A stretch of DNA of 45,461 bases from an uncultured Methylococcaceae bacterium. GTDB taxonomy: Bacteria > Pseudomonadota > Gammaproteobacteria > Methylococcales > Methylococcaceae. A program made the position numbers and the translations under genes. The notes beneath the pieces were generated by a model. That model was not told where the DNA came from. It searched no databases and saw only the letters and a program-made list of their open reading frames with translations. The stretch covers positions 1-45,461 of the forward strand of contig CAIWDB010000139.1 in the NCBI GenBank assembly GCA_903911305.1, in the 5' to 3' direction. This document shows, one piece after another, positions 1-9,923 of this stretch. Within the stretch, counting starts at the first letter, position 1. Every line of letters starts with the position of its first letter.

Positions 1-459
1 AGATACCATCTGACACAGGTTAGGATGATTTCTTTTACGAAGCGGTGTCCTTTAAAGTCGATCATGCGGGCAATTCGGGAGGAGATTTTTGGGCGGCATA
101 GTTTACCGAAATCGCCCCATCCTTGCTAACGCAACGGAACCGATAAACTTGTCTTTACCGAGAAACTTGGGATGACACCTGAAATACTCCATATCTTAAC
201 CTTGGCATCACACTTTGGTTATCTGATTCATAAGCGTTTTTTATAAAACATTAAAATTTTTCAGTTTTTTTTAAAAACTATCTATTTCTTCTTAACGTTT
301 TCTGCTATAAAAATAACCTATGGGAATGTAAAAGCCAGTTGGCAAACAAACCGCTTCCTAACAGATAACGGCAAAGCCATCTCGCCCACACACCCATGCC
401 AAACGCCCGCTTACTGTCACTGCGGGAACCTGTAAACCCGTTTTTGGGGAGAATGTGCT

Positions 460-771
460 ATGACTGAATCTGAAACTGTACGCATCCCAAACATGTTTGG
501 CTTGCAATTTGGCCAAGGGGGCTCCCAAGGAGCGGGTGAAACAGGAGTGGATGCCCATAAGAAGTTGGAGCATTTTATGGCAACCGGGCTAGGCAGCCGC
601 GGAGGCCCGAATAAAATATCCAACAAGTTAAAAAGACGTCCAATGTCGTATCTTTTGCGCAACGCCATTCCGTTGGAATACTTGATGGCGACGGGGCTTC
701 GCAGCCGCGGCGGCCCGAACAAGGTCACCAATAAGCTAAGAAGCCGCCTGTCCTCATATTTGTACGATTGA
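460..771 (+). CDS. small basic protein with a duplicated ~36-aa motif (LE-MATGL-SRGGPNK--NKL)
   Basis: ORF of 103 aa preceded by a GGGGAG Shine-Dalgarno-like stretch. Two internal copies start at nt 565 and nt 673, and most differences between them are synonymous in this frame. Confidence 0.65.
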   Translation: MTESETVRIPNMFGLQFGQGGSQGAGETGVDAHKKLEHFMATGLGSRGGPNKISNKLKRRPMSYLLRNAIPLEYLMATGLRSRGGPNKVTNKLRSRLSSYLYD

Positions 772-824
772 ACAACGGAGCCGCAGGGACGCGGCAGCGT
801 GGGCGCGAGTTGCCGAGCGCTCAC

Positions 825-1442
825 TTACCCTTGGTTTTCCTTAACTAGCCGTCTCAAACCCAAAGCCAAATCCCGGCTTAGCCGGTTTAGGCATTCATTC
901 ATTGCGCTTGCCATCAACCCATAATCTGTGATCGATGCCGGTTCGCGGTAGTCGGCTTGACGGCCCGACACCGTCTGTTCGCCACGGGCTACGCTCCATT
1001 GTGCGGTCAACACCGCCACACCCTGCGGATCGACGTAAAATTCCAAGACAGTGACAGACACTTTAAATGTCGCCTGTTGCGCACGGGGGGACGAATTCGA
1101 CATCACTACATCCGACGGCACCAACAAGCCAAGGTTTTGCACCAACACCCTAGCGATATTGTCGTCCAAGCGTTCGGCCCAACGATTGGTTTCACTCAAG
1201 TGATAGGCGTTTTTGCCAGTCGCCGTCACCATTTGCGGGCGATCCAGGTACTGTGGGATGCGAACGGGGCTAAGGGCGATGAAAGGCCGGGCGGATTCAT
1301 TGAGCAGACCGGCATCCTCAGTGCCCTTGATCGGTTCCAACAGATAAAATTGCGACAACGGAGACTTCCCCCCGATACAGGCCGATAGCAACAAGGCCAA
1401 CAGCAGCAAGGGCAAAACGGGCCGGATCAAACTCATGATCAA
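825..1442 (-). CDS. ABC-type transport auxiliary lipoprotein (PqiC/DUF330-like)
   Basis: N-terminal lipobox (LLLSACIGG), SQFYLLEP start and PVRIPQYLDRPQMV motif typical of the family; adjacent to an MCE gene. Confidence 0.85.
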   Translation of the reverse strand: MIMSLIRPVLPLLLLALLLSACIGGKSPLSQFYLLEPIKGTEDAGLLNESARPFIALSPVRIPQYLDRPQMVTATGKNAYHLSETNRWAERLDDNIARVLVQNLGLLVPSDVVMSNSSPRAQQATFKVSVTVLEFYVDPQGVAVLTAQWSVARGEQTVSGRQADYREPASITDYGLMASAMNECLNRLSRDLALGLRRLVKENQG

Positions 1443-1447
1443 TATCC

Positions 1448-2515
1448 TTAATGGTCTTTACCGGAAATCACCGATTCCGGGTGGCGTTCTAGGTAATCCG
1501 TCAGATTTTTCAGGGAACGGGCTGCATCCCTCATCGCGACCAAGGTTTCGTTCAAGGTGGAATCCGGGCCGACCGCGCCATCCACCGTCTTCAACGTTGA
1601 CTGCGCCCTGACGAGTGCGGCGGTCGCGGTGTCCAGTGCAGTCGTTGCGGCCACCATCGCCTTGTCGGCATTGACTAACGCCTTCTCCGCGCCAGCCAGC
1701 ACCGGCTTCACTTCTTGATGGACATCGTTGACCATGGAACGCGAATCTTGCATCAACCCATTGGCCCCAACAACCGTCGCCTTGGTTTCCTTGAGAATGG
1801 GCTCTAGGTTCCGGTTCAGCGTGTCCAAGGCTTGTTGCAATTCCTGCAAGGAATTGGACAAGGCGACATTTGACTGTTTCATTTCCTTGGATGCGATTAG
1901 GTCGCGGATTTCAATCAGGGTGCTGGAAAGATTGTGGGCAATCTCATCAATTGGCAATTTCCGCAATTTCCCCGACATTTCTTCTGCGGTACTGCGAAGT
2001 TCATCGGTCGTAGCGGGTATGCAAGGCAGTTCAATCAACCCCTCATACTCAATATGAGAGAACTGGGCAGGCTTCTCGGGGTACATGCCAAAATCGACAT
2101 ACAGCAAGCCAGTCAGCAGGCTTTGCATCTCCAAACGGGCGCGAAACCCTTCACTGACCAGCTTATTCACATTGGCCCGCAAGCGTTCGGGTTCAGGGTC
2201 GATTTCATCAACCAGCCCGTTCAATCCAACAAAACTATCCCGGTTGATTTCCACAACCACGGGTTTGAACACTTTGCCGGTGTCTTGATCGATTTCAAGC
2301 TTGATGTCTTGAACCATGCCAATCTTGACCCCCTGCATTTTGACTGGCGCGCCGATCTCCAACCCATTCAACGACGAGTCAAAAAAAATCACAAGATAGA
2401 CTTTGTTCGTGTCAAAAAGCTGTGAGCCGCCAAAGATCAGCAGCCCGGCCACTAGCAGTGCCAACGCGCCTAGGGTGAAACCGCCAATGATCATGGGGTT
2501 GACGGGTTTACTCAT
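1448..2515 (-). CDS. MlaD/MCE-domain protein
   Basis: N-terminal TM followed by an MCE domain (FDSSLNGLEIGAPVKMQGVKIGMV) and a long helical C-terminus. Confidence 0.9.
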   Translation of the reverse strand: MSKPVNPMIIGGFTLGALALLVAGLLIFGGSQLFDTNKVYLVIFFDSSLNGLEIGAPVKMQGVKIGMVQDIKLEIDQDTGKVFKPVVVEINRDSFVGLNGLVDEIDPEPERLRANVNKLVSEGFRARLEMQSLLTGLLYVDFGMYPEKPAQFSHIEYEGLIELPCIPATTDELRSTAEEMSGKLRKLPIDEIAHNLSSTLIEIRDLIASKEMKQSNVALSNSLQELQQALDTLNRNLEPILKETKATVVGANGLMQDSRSMVNDVHQEVKPVLAGAEKALVNADKAMVAATTALDTATAALVRAQSTLKTVDGAVGPDSTLNETLVAMRDAARSLKNLTDYLERHPESVISGKDH

Positions 2516-2557
2516 AAACTACAGCGCTGCCAATGAACGGGGACACCTCGCCACCGC

Positions 2558-3382
2558 TTAAGACTTGCCCACAGTCCCGGCAACCAAGACGCGACCGCCG
2601 ATAAACGGACCCAACCAAGGAAAAACCCGCATGAAACAGCAATCCACTTTGCTGATCCAATCCGCGTCCGGCAACAAACGGCGGACTAGAAAATTGAAGT
2701 AAGCCCGGTGCAACACATTCGACATCGGAGCCTCGACCCAACGCATGTCATCCTCGCTCATCTTGCGCTCGTCGGCGGTAATATAGGGTTTGCGGGAACC
2801 ATAAATCAGTCGCTGCATCCGGGGGTACAGAACCTGCTCGACGAATTGGGAACGCCGCACGTTTTCAGTCAGGCTATGGGAATAAACCTCACTCACCACC
2901 AGCAGCCCGCCCGCTTTGATGACACGGCGTATCTCAGCGACAGTCGGCACCACATCGCAATGATGCAGCACATCATGGGCAAGCACCATATCAAACAGAC
3001 TGTCTTCATACGGTAACGTCTCGGCCGGAGCCACCTTAAAATCAATGCTGAGCGCATCCCTGCCGGCGCGTTCGCGGGCAATCTCAATGGATTCCGGGCT
3101 TAAGTCGAAGGCATGGACATTGGCCCCTAGCTTAGCCACGCGCAACGCATCATCGCCAAACCCACAGCCAATGACGAGGACGTTTTTCCCTTTCAGGCCC
3201 AAACCCCGAAGGTATGAATACAGCGCCCAGTAGGGATTCCACCAACGGCGGACCTCGGAAAAAACGACTTCGTAGTTAGTCGGCTGCTCCGCAAGATGGC
3301 GGTGCTTTTTGGCATGCTCCCGGTGATACTCCAGTTCGCGCAATTGCCGTACCGTATAACCGTCCTCTTCTTGCATAGTCAT
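2558..3382 (-). CDS. class I SAM-dependent methyltransferase
   Basis: Motif I VLVIGCGFGDDALRVAKLGANVHAFDLSPESIEIA and FDMVLAHDVLHH. Confidence 0.85.
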   Translation of the reverse strand: MTMQEEDGYTVRQLRELEYHREHAKKHRHLAEQPTNYEVVFSEVRRWWNPYWALYSYLRGLGLKGKNVLVIGCGFGDDALRVAKLGANVHAFDLSPESIEIARERAGRDALSIDFKVAPAETLPYEDSLFDMVLAHDVLHHCDVVPTVAEIRRVIKAGGLLVVSEVYSHSLTENVRRSQFVEQVLYPRMQRLIYGSRKPYITADERKMSEDDMRWVEAPMSNVLHRAYFNFLVRRLLPDADWISKVDCCFMRVFPWLGPFIGGRVLVAGTVGKS

Positions 3383-3603
3383 GCGATCCCAAATCTTCAG
3401 GTATATAAAAGAATCAATTATAACGCCACTGCCATCGCAAGGCGCAAGCCGTTTTCTCGCCCACTTATCAAACTAAGTTTCGATAAGTAATGCGGCCTCG
3501 CAAGGCTGGCCTTGCGAGGCCACTTACAGACAAGGCAAACTTCGCACTCCCAGCCTAATGTCAAATACCGCTTGGCTGGGCGCATCACTTTTTATTGCAC
3601 CTT

Positions 3604-4392
3604 TCAAACAGCCCTCCCCTCGCCCCTCGTCAGAAACTGGATGATTTTGGGGTTGGAGGACTCCGCCAGCAGTTTTTTCGGGGAGCCTGTCGCCAACATG
3701 GTCTTGGTGTCGGCATCCAAAAACACCGAATTGTTGCCAATGGCGAAGATGCTGGCCAGTTCGTGAGTGACCACCACAATCGTCGTGCCCAAGGTGTCGC
3801 GCAGATTGATAATCAGATCGTCCAACAAACGGGCGCTGACCGGGTCCAGCCCTGCCGACGGCTCGTCGAAGAACAAAATCTCAGGGTCCAAGGCTATCGC
3901 ACGGGCCAACCCGGCGCGCTTCTGCATACCGCCCGAAATTTCGGACGGGTAATAATCCTCAAAACCGGCCAGCCCAACCAAGGCCAGCTTGTAGGAGACG
4001 ATATCTTGGATTTCGACACGGCTTAGCTTGGTGAACTCGGCCAATGGCAGGGCGATATTCTCCGATAGCGTCAGTGAACTGAACAACGCACCGCTTTGGT
4101 AAAGCACGCCTATGCGGCGCATGATCGACACCCGTTCGCTTGCATCCGTCTGCCAAAAATTTTGCGTGTCATAAAACACCTCGCCTTTGGCCGGACTCTG
4201 CAATCCGATCAGGTGTTTCAACAAAGTACTCTTGCCGCAGCCAGACCCGCCCATGATGATGAACACATCGCCCCGGCAGATGGTGAAATTCAGATCATGC
4301 TGGATCACGAAGTCCCCATAGGCCATGGTCAGGCCCATCACGGTGATATGCGGGTTCGCCATACTGCCATTCAAACCCCAAACCGGCTGCAA
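3604..4392 (-). CDS. ABC transporter ATP-binding protein (MlaF-like)
   Basis: Walker A GGSGCGKSTLLK, signature SGGMQKRAGLARAIALDPEILFFDEPSAGLDP. Confidence 0.92.
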   Translation of the reverse strand: MQPVWGLNGSMANPHITVMGLTMAYGDFVIQHDLNFTICRGDVFIIMGGSGCGKSTLLKHLIGLQSPAKGEVFYDTQNFWQTDASERVSIMRRIGVLYQSGALFSSLTLSENIALPLAEFTKLSRVEIQDIVSYKLALVGLAGFEDYYPSEISGGMQKRAGLARAIALDPEILFFDEPSAGLDPVSARLLDDLIINLRDTLGTTIVVVTHELASIFAIGNNSVFLDADTKTMLATGSPKKLLAESSNPKIIQFLTRGEGRAV

Positions 4393-5537
4393 ATCAATGT
4401 GATCACCGAATCCGCCACCACGATGTAAACAATGCTATTGACCATGGCTGCCGTCGCCGCGTCACCCACCGCCGAGGCACTGCGTCCGCATTGCATACCC
4501 CTCATACAACCTGCGACCGCGACCAGTATCGCAAACACCACACTCTTCCCTAAACCAACCGAGAAATCGGACAAATGCACCGCCCTGCGCGTTTCATTGT
4601 AATACTGTAGAAAGGAGACATCAAAGGCGCTGACTGTCACCAGCGCGCCGCCTATTATGCCCATCAAATCGGAATATAGCGCCAGCAAGGGCATCATCAG
4701 CACCAAAGCCGACAGGCGCGGCAACACGAGGAATTCCATGGGTGAAATGCCCATGGTCTTGAGTGCATCGATCTCACTGTTGACGTTCATCGTCCCCAGT
4801 TGCGCCGCATAGGCTGCCCCGGTACGGCCCGACATGATGACTGCCGTCATCAAAGCCCCCATTTCACGCACAGTCCCCAAACCCACCAGATCGGCAATGT
4901 AAATCTGTGCGCCGAACATCGATAACTGCACCGCGCCGACAAAGGCCAAGATCAGGCCCACCAGCAAGCTGATTAGCGTAATGATCGGGAGCGCCGAAGG
5001 CCCTGCATCCTGAATGCACAGTAGCATGTCCACAGGCCGGAACCTCGCCTTGCCGCGCAACAATGCCCATCCGGCCAATATGGCTTCGCCGATGAAATAA
5101 ACCAATCCCTGGACATCTTTCCACGCGGCCAACACTGCCTTGCCGACCTCAGTCAACATAGGCTTGCCCTGTTCCGAGCGCCTCGCGCCAGTTCGCTCGG
5201 GAACCGCCCGAGCCAATTTGAGCAAGCCTTGGACACCCTCCGGCAAACCGGCTACATCCACGTCGATGCCCAGCCGTTGGCACTCATCGCCGATTTTGAT
5301 CAGGCAGGTTGGCAGACGGCTATCCCATGCCGTTAGATCGCCGGATTGCAACAGGAGTCGGTGGGGTTTCTGTTTGAATGCCAATTCGGCAATCACCTCT
5401 GAGGCCGACCCGCCAATGGTTGCCTTTTTAACCCAGTCACCGCTGAATTGGAGAATGGAAACAGCTAAATCGTCGGTGGGTATAAGCTTAACAGCCCCGA
5501 CACTCGCCTGCGGGCTAGTCGTCTCAATTGGCTTCAT
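4371..5537 (-). CDS. MlaE-family ABC transporter permease with N-terminal STAS-like region
   Basis: MlaE core VREMGALMTAVIMSGRTGAAYAAQLGTMNVNSEIDAL; overlaps the ATPase gene. Confidence 0.9.
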   Translation of the reverse strand: MKPIETTSPQASVGAVKLIPTDDLAVSILQFSGDWVKKATIGGSASEVIAELAFKQKPHRLLLQSGDLTAWDSRLPTCLIKIGDECQRLGIDVDVAGLPEGVQGLLKLARAVPERTGARRSEQGKPMLTEVGKAVLAAWKDVQGLVYFIGEAILAGWALLRGKARFRPVDMLLCIQDAGPSALPIITLISLLVGLILAFVGAVQLSMFGAQIYIADLVGLGTVREMGALMTAVIMSGRTGAAYAAQLGTMNVNSEIDALKTMGISPMEFLVLPRLSALVLMMPLLALYSDLMGIIGGALVTVSAFDVSFLQYYNETRRAVHLSDFSVGLGKSVVFAILVAVAGCMRGMQCGRSASAVGDAATAAMVNSIVYIVVADSVITLICSRFGV

Positions 5538-5707
5538 TTCGGTTACTGAGTGGATGGGCAGACTTTCTGGTTGAGGTTGGTTGATTCTTCCCCCTCGTTC
5601 ACTTCACGGGTCACGCTATTCGATACTAGGCCGGCAACATGAATTCCTTGGGTTCCGGCCTGCCCCGATGGAAAACTTCCACTTTCGCTGAAAAGCAAAC
5701 TGTCCCG

Positions 5708-6478
5708 TCACTCGGTTAGCGAATCTTGGAACCAAGCGAACAGTAGCGGATCGCCGCGGCTTAAGGCATGATCGAAATGATCCATCGACAGGATGCACGG
5801 GATGACCGGCCCGTAGTAATCCACCTGTTCCCCAATTTGTTCGAGCGAAAAATAAAACATACGCTCCAACAGGCGGGCAAGGGGCTTTTCCATGGCCATA
5901 TACCAATAGTCAATCCCGTTCAGTTTACAATGCCGGTATACTTGCCGCAACAAGCCGAGCAAAATTTCCGGCTGGAGCTTTCGCCGGTCGGAGGAATCGC
6001 CTCTTTGTGCCCTGCGGCGATCAAAGTTTTGGGGAGGCATTGGTGTTTCATCCAACAATTGCGAAGGCACCCCAAACACCGTATCGCCGGCACGCCGCCG
6101 GTAAAGCTTGCTGATGACCAAACGCGACACCTCCGTGCATTTATGGTTCGGCGGATCGGTACGGTTGGCGAAAAGCCGGGTGCAATGGTTTTGAAACGGA
6201 AAACGCTCGCCATCGGGGGGGGTGACCAAACGCAACCCACCCACCAAGAGGTCGGTTGTGCTGTAAGCGCCAATATGGGTGGAATAGACATCGAACTCGT
6301 CATGTTCCAAACCGTTCGGATAGTCCTCGGCCGACAGGAACGTTCGCTCTAGGCAATAAACCTGATAACGCAAAGCAAAAATGCGCTCCTCGTTTTGTGG
6401 GTCGGTATGATTGGCAAACGTCTTGAAGGTGAAATGTGGACTATAAGGGGATTCTGGTTTGATCGCCTCTTCCGTCAT
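5708..6478 (-). CDS. PEP-CTERM/exosortase system-associated acyltransferase (FeeM/autoinducer-synthase-like GNAT)
   Basis: Family-like stretches RYQVYCLERTFL, EHDEFD, VGGLRLV and CTEVSRLVISKLYRRR. The start is taken at MTEEAIKPE rather than the ORF-track start 6562. Confidence 0.75.
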   Translation of the reverse strand: MTEEAIKPESPYSPHFTFKTFANHTDPQNEERIFALRYQVYCLERTFLSAEDYPNGLEHDEFDVYSTHIGAYSTTDLLVGGLRLVTPPDGERFPFQNHCTRLFANRTDPPNHKCTEVSRLVISKLYRRRAGDTVFGVPSQLLDETPMPPQNFDRRRAQRGDSSDRRKLQPEILLGLLRQVYRHCKLNGIDYWYMAMEKPLARLLERMFYFSLEQIGEQVDYYGPVIPCILSMDHFDHALSRGDPLLFAWFQDSLTE

Positions 6479-6664
6479 AATGGTAGTGTCGCCTGCCAAA
6501 AGTCTGTTGATGAACTGCCGAAATGGCAACCAAGGGCATTCGAGTGGCCTTAGGTGCGGCATTCGTGCGAAAAGCCATTGGATTTTTGCCCCGTGTGTTC
6601 CTACCCTTCACCGCCAGTCGCTTTGCATGACCGCAGTGCCTGCCATCAACACCATAACGGCTGC

Positions 6665-8026
6665 CTAGCTTCTAGGGTATACATAATAAGTGAACTTGCG
6701 CTCATAGTCCAAACCGTTACCAAACGGAAAGCGGTCATAAGGCCATAATACGAGGCTTTCCGGTTGCAAAGGCAAGGGAATGGCACGGCGAATGGCTTGC
6801 CCCACCGTCTCGTCTGACTCATCACATCGGTTGAGTTGGACATGCATTTCTAACCGTTCCCCGGAAAAAGCCAAGCGAAACGCCCCTGTCAGGCGTTCGG
6901 CAGCCTCCCAGTCGGCATACAAAGCATCCTTGTAGACACCCACATGTGAATGGTTTGGCAGCACCTCCTTGTCCCTACCCTTTAGGGCCAACAGGGTTTG
7001 TGGCAAGTCGGCGGGAAGCGATATGCCATGCCTACGAGCCACCTCGTCCAACGTGGCAACGTCAAGCAAGCGAATGGTGTCACCTGTCTGGTAGCGCATC
7101 AATGGAACGGCAAGGCCAGTGTCCAGCATGGATACTGTCATTTGCCCATAGCCGTCGTCATCCAGTCCGACAGACTCGACAAAAATACGCTGTGGATTAA
7201 AACTGTACACCATCGGCAACACCATGCGCGATGGGTCGATGCCAAACACAGCATGGGCAAATTCAGGGTTGCCGAATGCGGAACGGCGCAGCGCGATGGT
7301 GGACGGGGTCTCATAGCACAGATTCAGCCCCAGTTCTGCCACGCCTAGGCTTGCCATTACCCATTGCTCACTGCCCAAACCTAGGCGGTGTGCAATGTAG
7401 TCGCGGTAGCGTTCACCAAAAATCTCCTCGCCAAGGACGGCATTGACCCTATACTGGCTCCAGTCCAAGGATTTTTCCAAGGCATGGTCGGTGAGCCTTT
7501 TCATGAACAGCGGATCGCATACAAGGATGATTTGCCCGTAGTATTTCCCGAACGCTTGCACGAGCGCCACCGCCATGTCTTCGCGCACACTGGTGTTGGC
7601 GACAGTCATGCAGTGCGAGGTAAAGAAAACCCCCATGGGAAGGCAATTGACCGTCAGTGTTTTTATTGACTTGACTTGGAATGCTTCATCCATTGCCAAG
7701 TCGATGAAATATTCGTTCAGGGCGGACTGCTCCCTGCCGGTCAGTCCGAAGGAAAACCTTCCGCTCCCGCCGTGGCCTGAACTGGTGAGCACTTGTGCCA
7801 AGTCACCCGGAATTCCCCCTGCACATAGCCTGTCAATCGGAAAACGGTCAAAGGTGTTAGCCCTGCCCAATAGTGGGCACAGGCTTGAAAAAGAATCCAC
7901 ATCAATCACGCGGCCCACATCCACACCATGTTCGGCACAAAGTTCACGATAAGCCGGCATCTCTTCTGCCGCCCGTTGAAAAGCCTGCAATAACTGGCTC
8001 TGGATTTGTTTAGGAAACTGGTTCAT
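6665..8026 (-). CDS. adenylate-forming enzyme, phenylacetate-CoA ligase/CapK-like
   Basis: Overall resemblance to the PaaK/CapK family (TSSGHGGSGRFSFGLT P-loop-like stretch; PLMRYQTGDTIRLLD). Confidence 0.7.
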   Translation of the reverse strand: MNQFPKQIQSQLLQAFQRAAEEMPAYRELCAEHGVDVGRVIDVDSFSSLCPLLGRANTFDRFPIDRLCAGGIPGDLAQVLTSSGHGGSGRFSFGLTGREQSALNEYFIDLAMDEAFQVKSIKTLTVNCLPMGVFFTSHCMTVANTSVREDMAVALVQAFGKYYGQIILVCDPLFMKRLTDHALEKSLDWSQYRVNAVLGEEIFGERYRDYIAHRLGLGSEQWVMASLGVAELGLNLCYETPSTIALRRSAFGNPEFAHAVFGIDPSRMVLPMVYSFNPQRIFVESVGLDDDGYGQMTVSMLDTGLAVPLMRYQTGDTIRLLDVATLDEVARRHGISLPADLPQTLLALKGRDKEVLPNHSHVGVYKDALYADWEAAERLTGAFRLAFSGERLEMHVQLNRCDESDETVGQAIRRAIPLPLQPESLVLWPYDRFPFGNGLDYERKFTYYVYPRS

Positions 8027-8070
8027 GGACGTTTGACCTTTGAGATGACTATGCCGACCGTTTAAAATCG

Positions 8071-8820
8071 TCAGGGCAAGTTTTGCTGATGGGCTTGGAT
8101 GATGCTTTGATAAGTCCCGTCCTGCTTCATGGATCGAAGGGCTTCATTAAAATCGTTAATGATCGCTTTATGTTTTGGGTTGGCTTTGCTGACAGCGACA
8201 TAAAGTTTGCTTAATCCAACCGACTTGGGCAAGATTTCCAAACTACTCGATTCAGTCGGCAAAAATTTGAGCAGTACATAGTTGATCGCGTTCAAATCTC
8301 CGATCACCAAATCATATTTGCCTTTCAACAGATCGCCAATCGCGGGCAGCAATGCGGGGTTGCTGACTTTGGTGAAGTTGTTTGCGCCAGCAAACTCCAT
8401 TGGGTACGCATAGTCTTTCTCGACTCCGACTACCACGTTATTCAAATCCGCCATTTTTTTAAATTTGATGGGGCTTCCTTTACGTTTGATCAAGCGCATA
8501 TCGTTAATCAAATAGGGTTCGCTATAGTCTAAATCGAGTGCCCGTTCATCGCTGTACCAAATATTGGCAATCATGTCGTATACTCCGATTTTGCCACCTT
8601 CCAATGCACGTGGCCAAGCTTGGTAATCAATTTTATAATCGTACCTTGCACGAATCAGCGCCGTAGTTATCAAATCGATTGCCAAGCCTTGTTGCGGGGC
8701 TGACTCGTCCACATAGGGTGGCCAATGTTCAGCGACAATGCTTAAGGTTTCTGCCTTCAAGCCTGTCATTTGCAATAGCAAGACCAGCATTAGGCTTAGT
8801 TTGATCCAGTAATTATTCAT
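8071..8820 (-). CDS. periplasmic substrate-binding protein, amino-acid ABC type (PBP2-like)
   Basis: Signal peptide, EHWPPYVDESAPQQGLAIDLI, and SDERALDLDYSEPYL. Confidence 0.85.
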   Translation of the reverse strand: MNNYWIKLSLMLVLLLQMTGLKAETLSIVAEHWPPYVDESAPQQGLAIDLITTALIRARYDYKIDYQAWPRALEGGKIGVYDMIANIWYSDERALDLDYSEPYLINDMRLIKRKGSPIKFKKMADLNNVVVGVEKDYAYPMEFAGANNFTKVSNPALLPAIGDLLKGKYDLVIGDLNAINYVLLKFLPTESSSLEILPKSVGLSKLYVAVSKANPKHKAIINDFNEALRSMKQDGTYQSIIQAHQQNLP

Positions 8821-9052
8821 TGCGTCAGTCTATTCCGGGTTGATCGGTGTTCATGCCGATGATGCGCGGTTTTTGTTGCTCGTTGTTTTAGTGTTGGCAT
8901 GTCGGTCATTCCTTTTCGATACAAAATTATCCCGCCATTGGTTGCTGTCATCAAGAAATCTTTTTAAGAATGTTGTAACCTAAGAAGGCCGTGTAAAATT
9001 ATTTTTTTGCATCTCCTTTAAGATACCATCATTCATTACGGAAGGTAGTTTT

Positions 9053-9700
9053 ATGAAAGACAACAGTAAACGCTTAGTGATCTTATCCGCTTTGTTGCTT
9101 ACCGCTGCATTGATTCAAGGCTGTTCCCATGCGGATAAAAAACAGGCTATTGATTCTGCCGCGACAACCGCGCAAGAGCCAGTGGCTGAGACGGTTAGTG
9201 ATAGCAAGCCGGGCGGGATTGAAGGCGAACTTGTCGTCGTCACTGCGACAGTCAAGGCTATTGATAAGAAAAATCGTGTCGTAACATTGAAGTTTCCAGA
9301 CGGCAAAGAGAAGAAAGTCAAATGCGGCCCTGAAGTGCGCAATTTCTCTCAAATACGCGTTGGTGACGAGGTTAAGGCCCAGTTTTTGGAATCAGTCGAA
9401 TTGGTGGTGAGCGGGCCTGGTGCAAAACCTTCGGTGGAGCGTGAAAAGGAAGTTGCCCGCGCACCCTTAGGTCAAAGACCGGGGTTTGCAGCCATTGACG
9501 CGATAGAAGTGACTGCCACTGTGCAGAGCATTGATTATAAAACTAGAAATGTCACGTTATTAGGCCCCGAGGGGAAAACGTTTAAAATGAAAGCCGGTTC
9601 CGAAGTAAAGCGCCTTAACGATGTTAAACAGGGCGACACCGTGTTGGCCCGTTTGACTAAGGCGGTTTCCATTACCGTCACTAAGCCGGGTCAAAAGTAA
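9053..9700 (+). CDS. lipoprotein with two tandem beta-rich repeats
   Basis: Lipobox LIQGCS; two copies of VTATV..ID.K.R.VTL..P.GK...K.G.EV......V..GD.V.A. Confidence 0.75.
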   Translation: MKDNSKRLVILSALLLTAALIQGCSHADKKQAIDSAATTAQEPVAETVSDSKPGGIEGELVVVTATVKAIDKKNRVVTLKFPDGKEKKVKCGPEVRNFSQIRVGDEVKAQFLESVELVVSGPGAKPSVEREKEVARAPLGQRPGFAAIDAIEVTATVQSIDYKTRNVTLLGPEGKTFKMKAGSEVKRLNDVKQGDTVLARLTKAVSITVTKPGQK

Positions 9701-9823
9701 TTTTTGGCATTTGAGTTGTGCCGTTTGGTTGGACGCTCGTTCAACCATCTCCCATGGCTACCCATGATCAATTTAGCGTTTAGATGTTTTGGTCATGGGC
9801 GGCTTTTTTTGCGCCGTTCGGCA

Positions 9824-9915
9824 AGGATAAAGAAAGAAAGAAGGATAAGTAAAAGAATAAAAGAATAAGAAGGCAAATTTTTAAAATTTTTCCATATATT
9901 ACAGTAATGTGTAAA
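9824..9915. promoter_or_regulatory. AT-rich, purine-strand-biased segment; candidate DNA unwinding element
   Basis: Run of ggataaagaaagaaagaaggataagtaaaagaataaaagaataag...tttttaaaatttttccatatatta directly before the iterons. Confidence 0.5.
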
Positions 9916-9923
9916 ATAGTGCC

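Noticed and set aside
1-129. Open frame at the left edge ending RYHLTQVRMISFTKRC...PHPC*
   Set aside because: Too short and without recognisable family similarity to call a gene confidently.
417-824. 135-aa antisense ORF over the duplicated-motif gene
   Set aside because: Differences between the two repeats sit mainly at plus-strand wobble positions and the plus-strand gene has a plausible ribosome-binding site.
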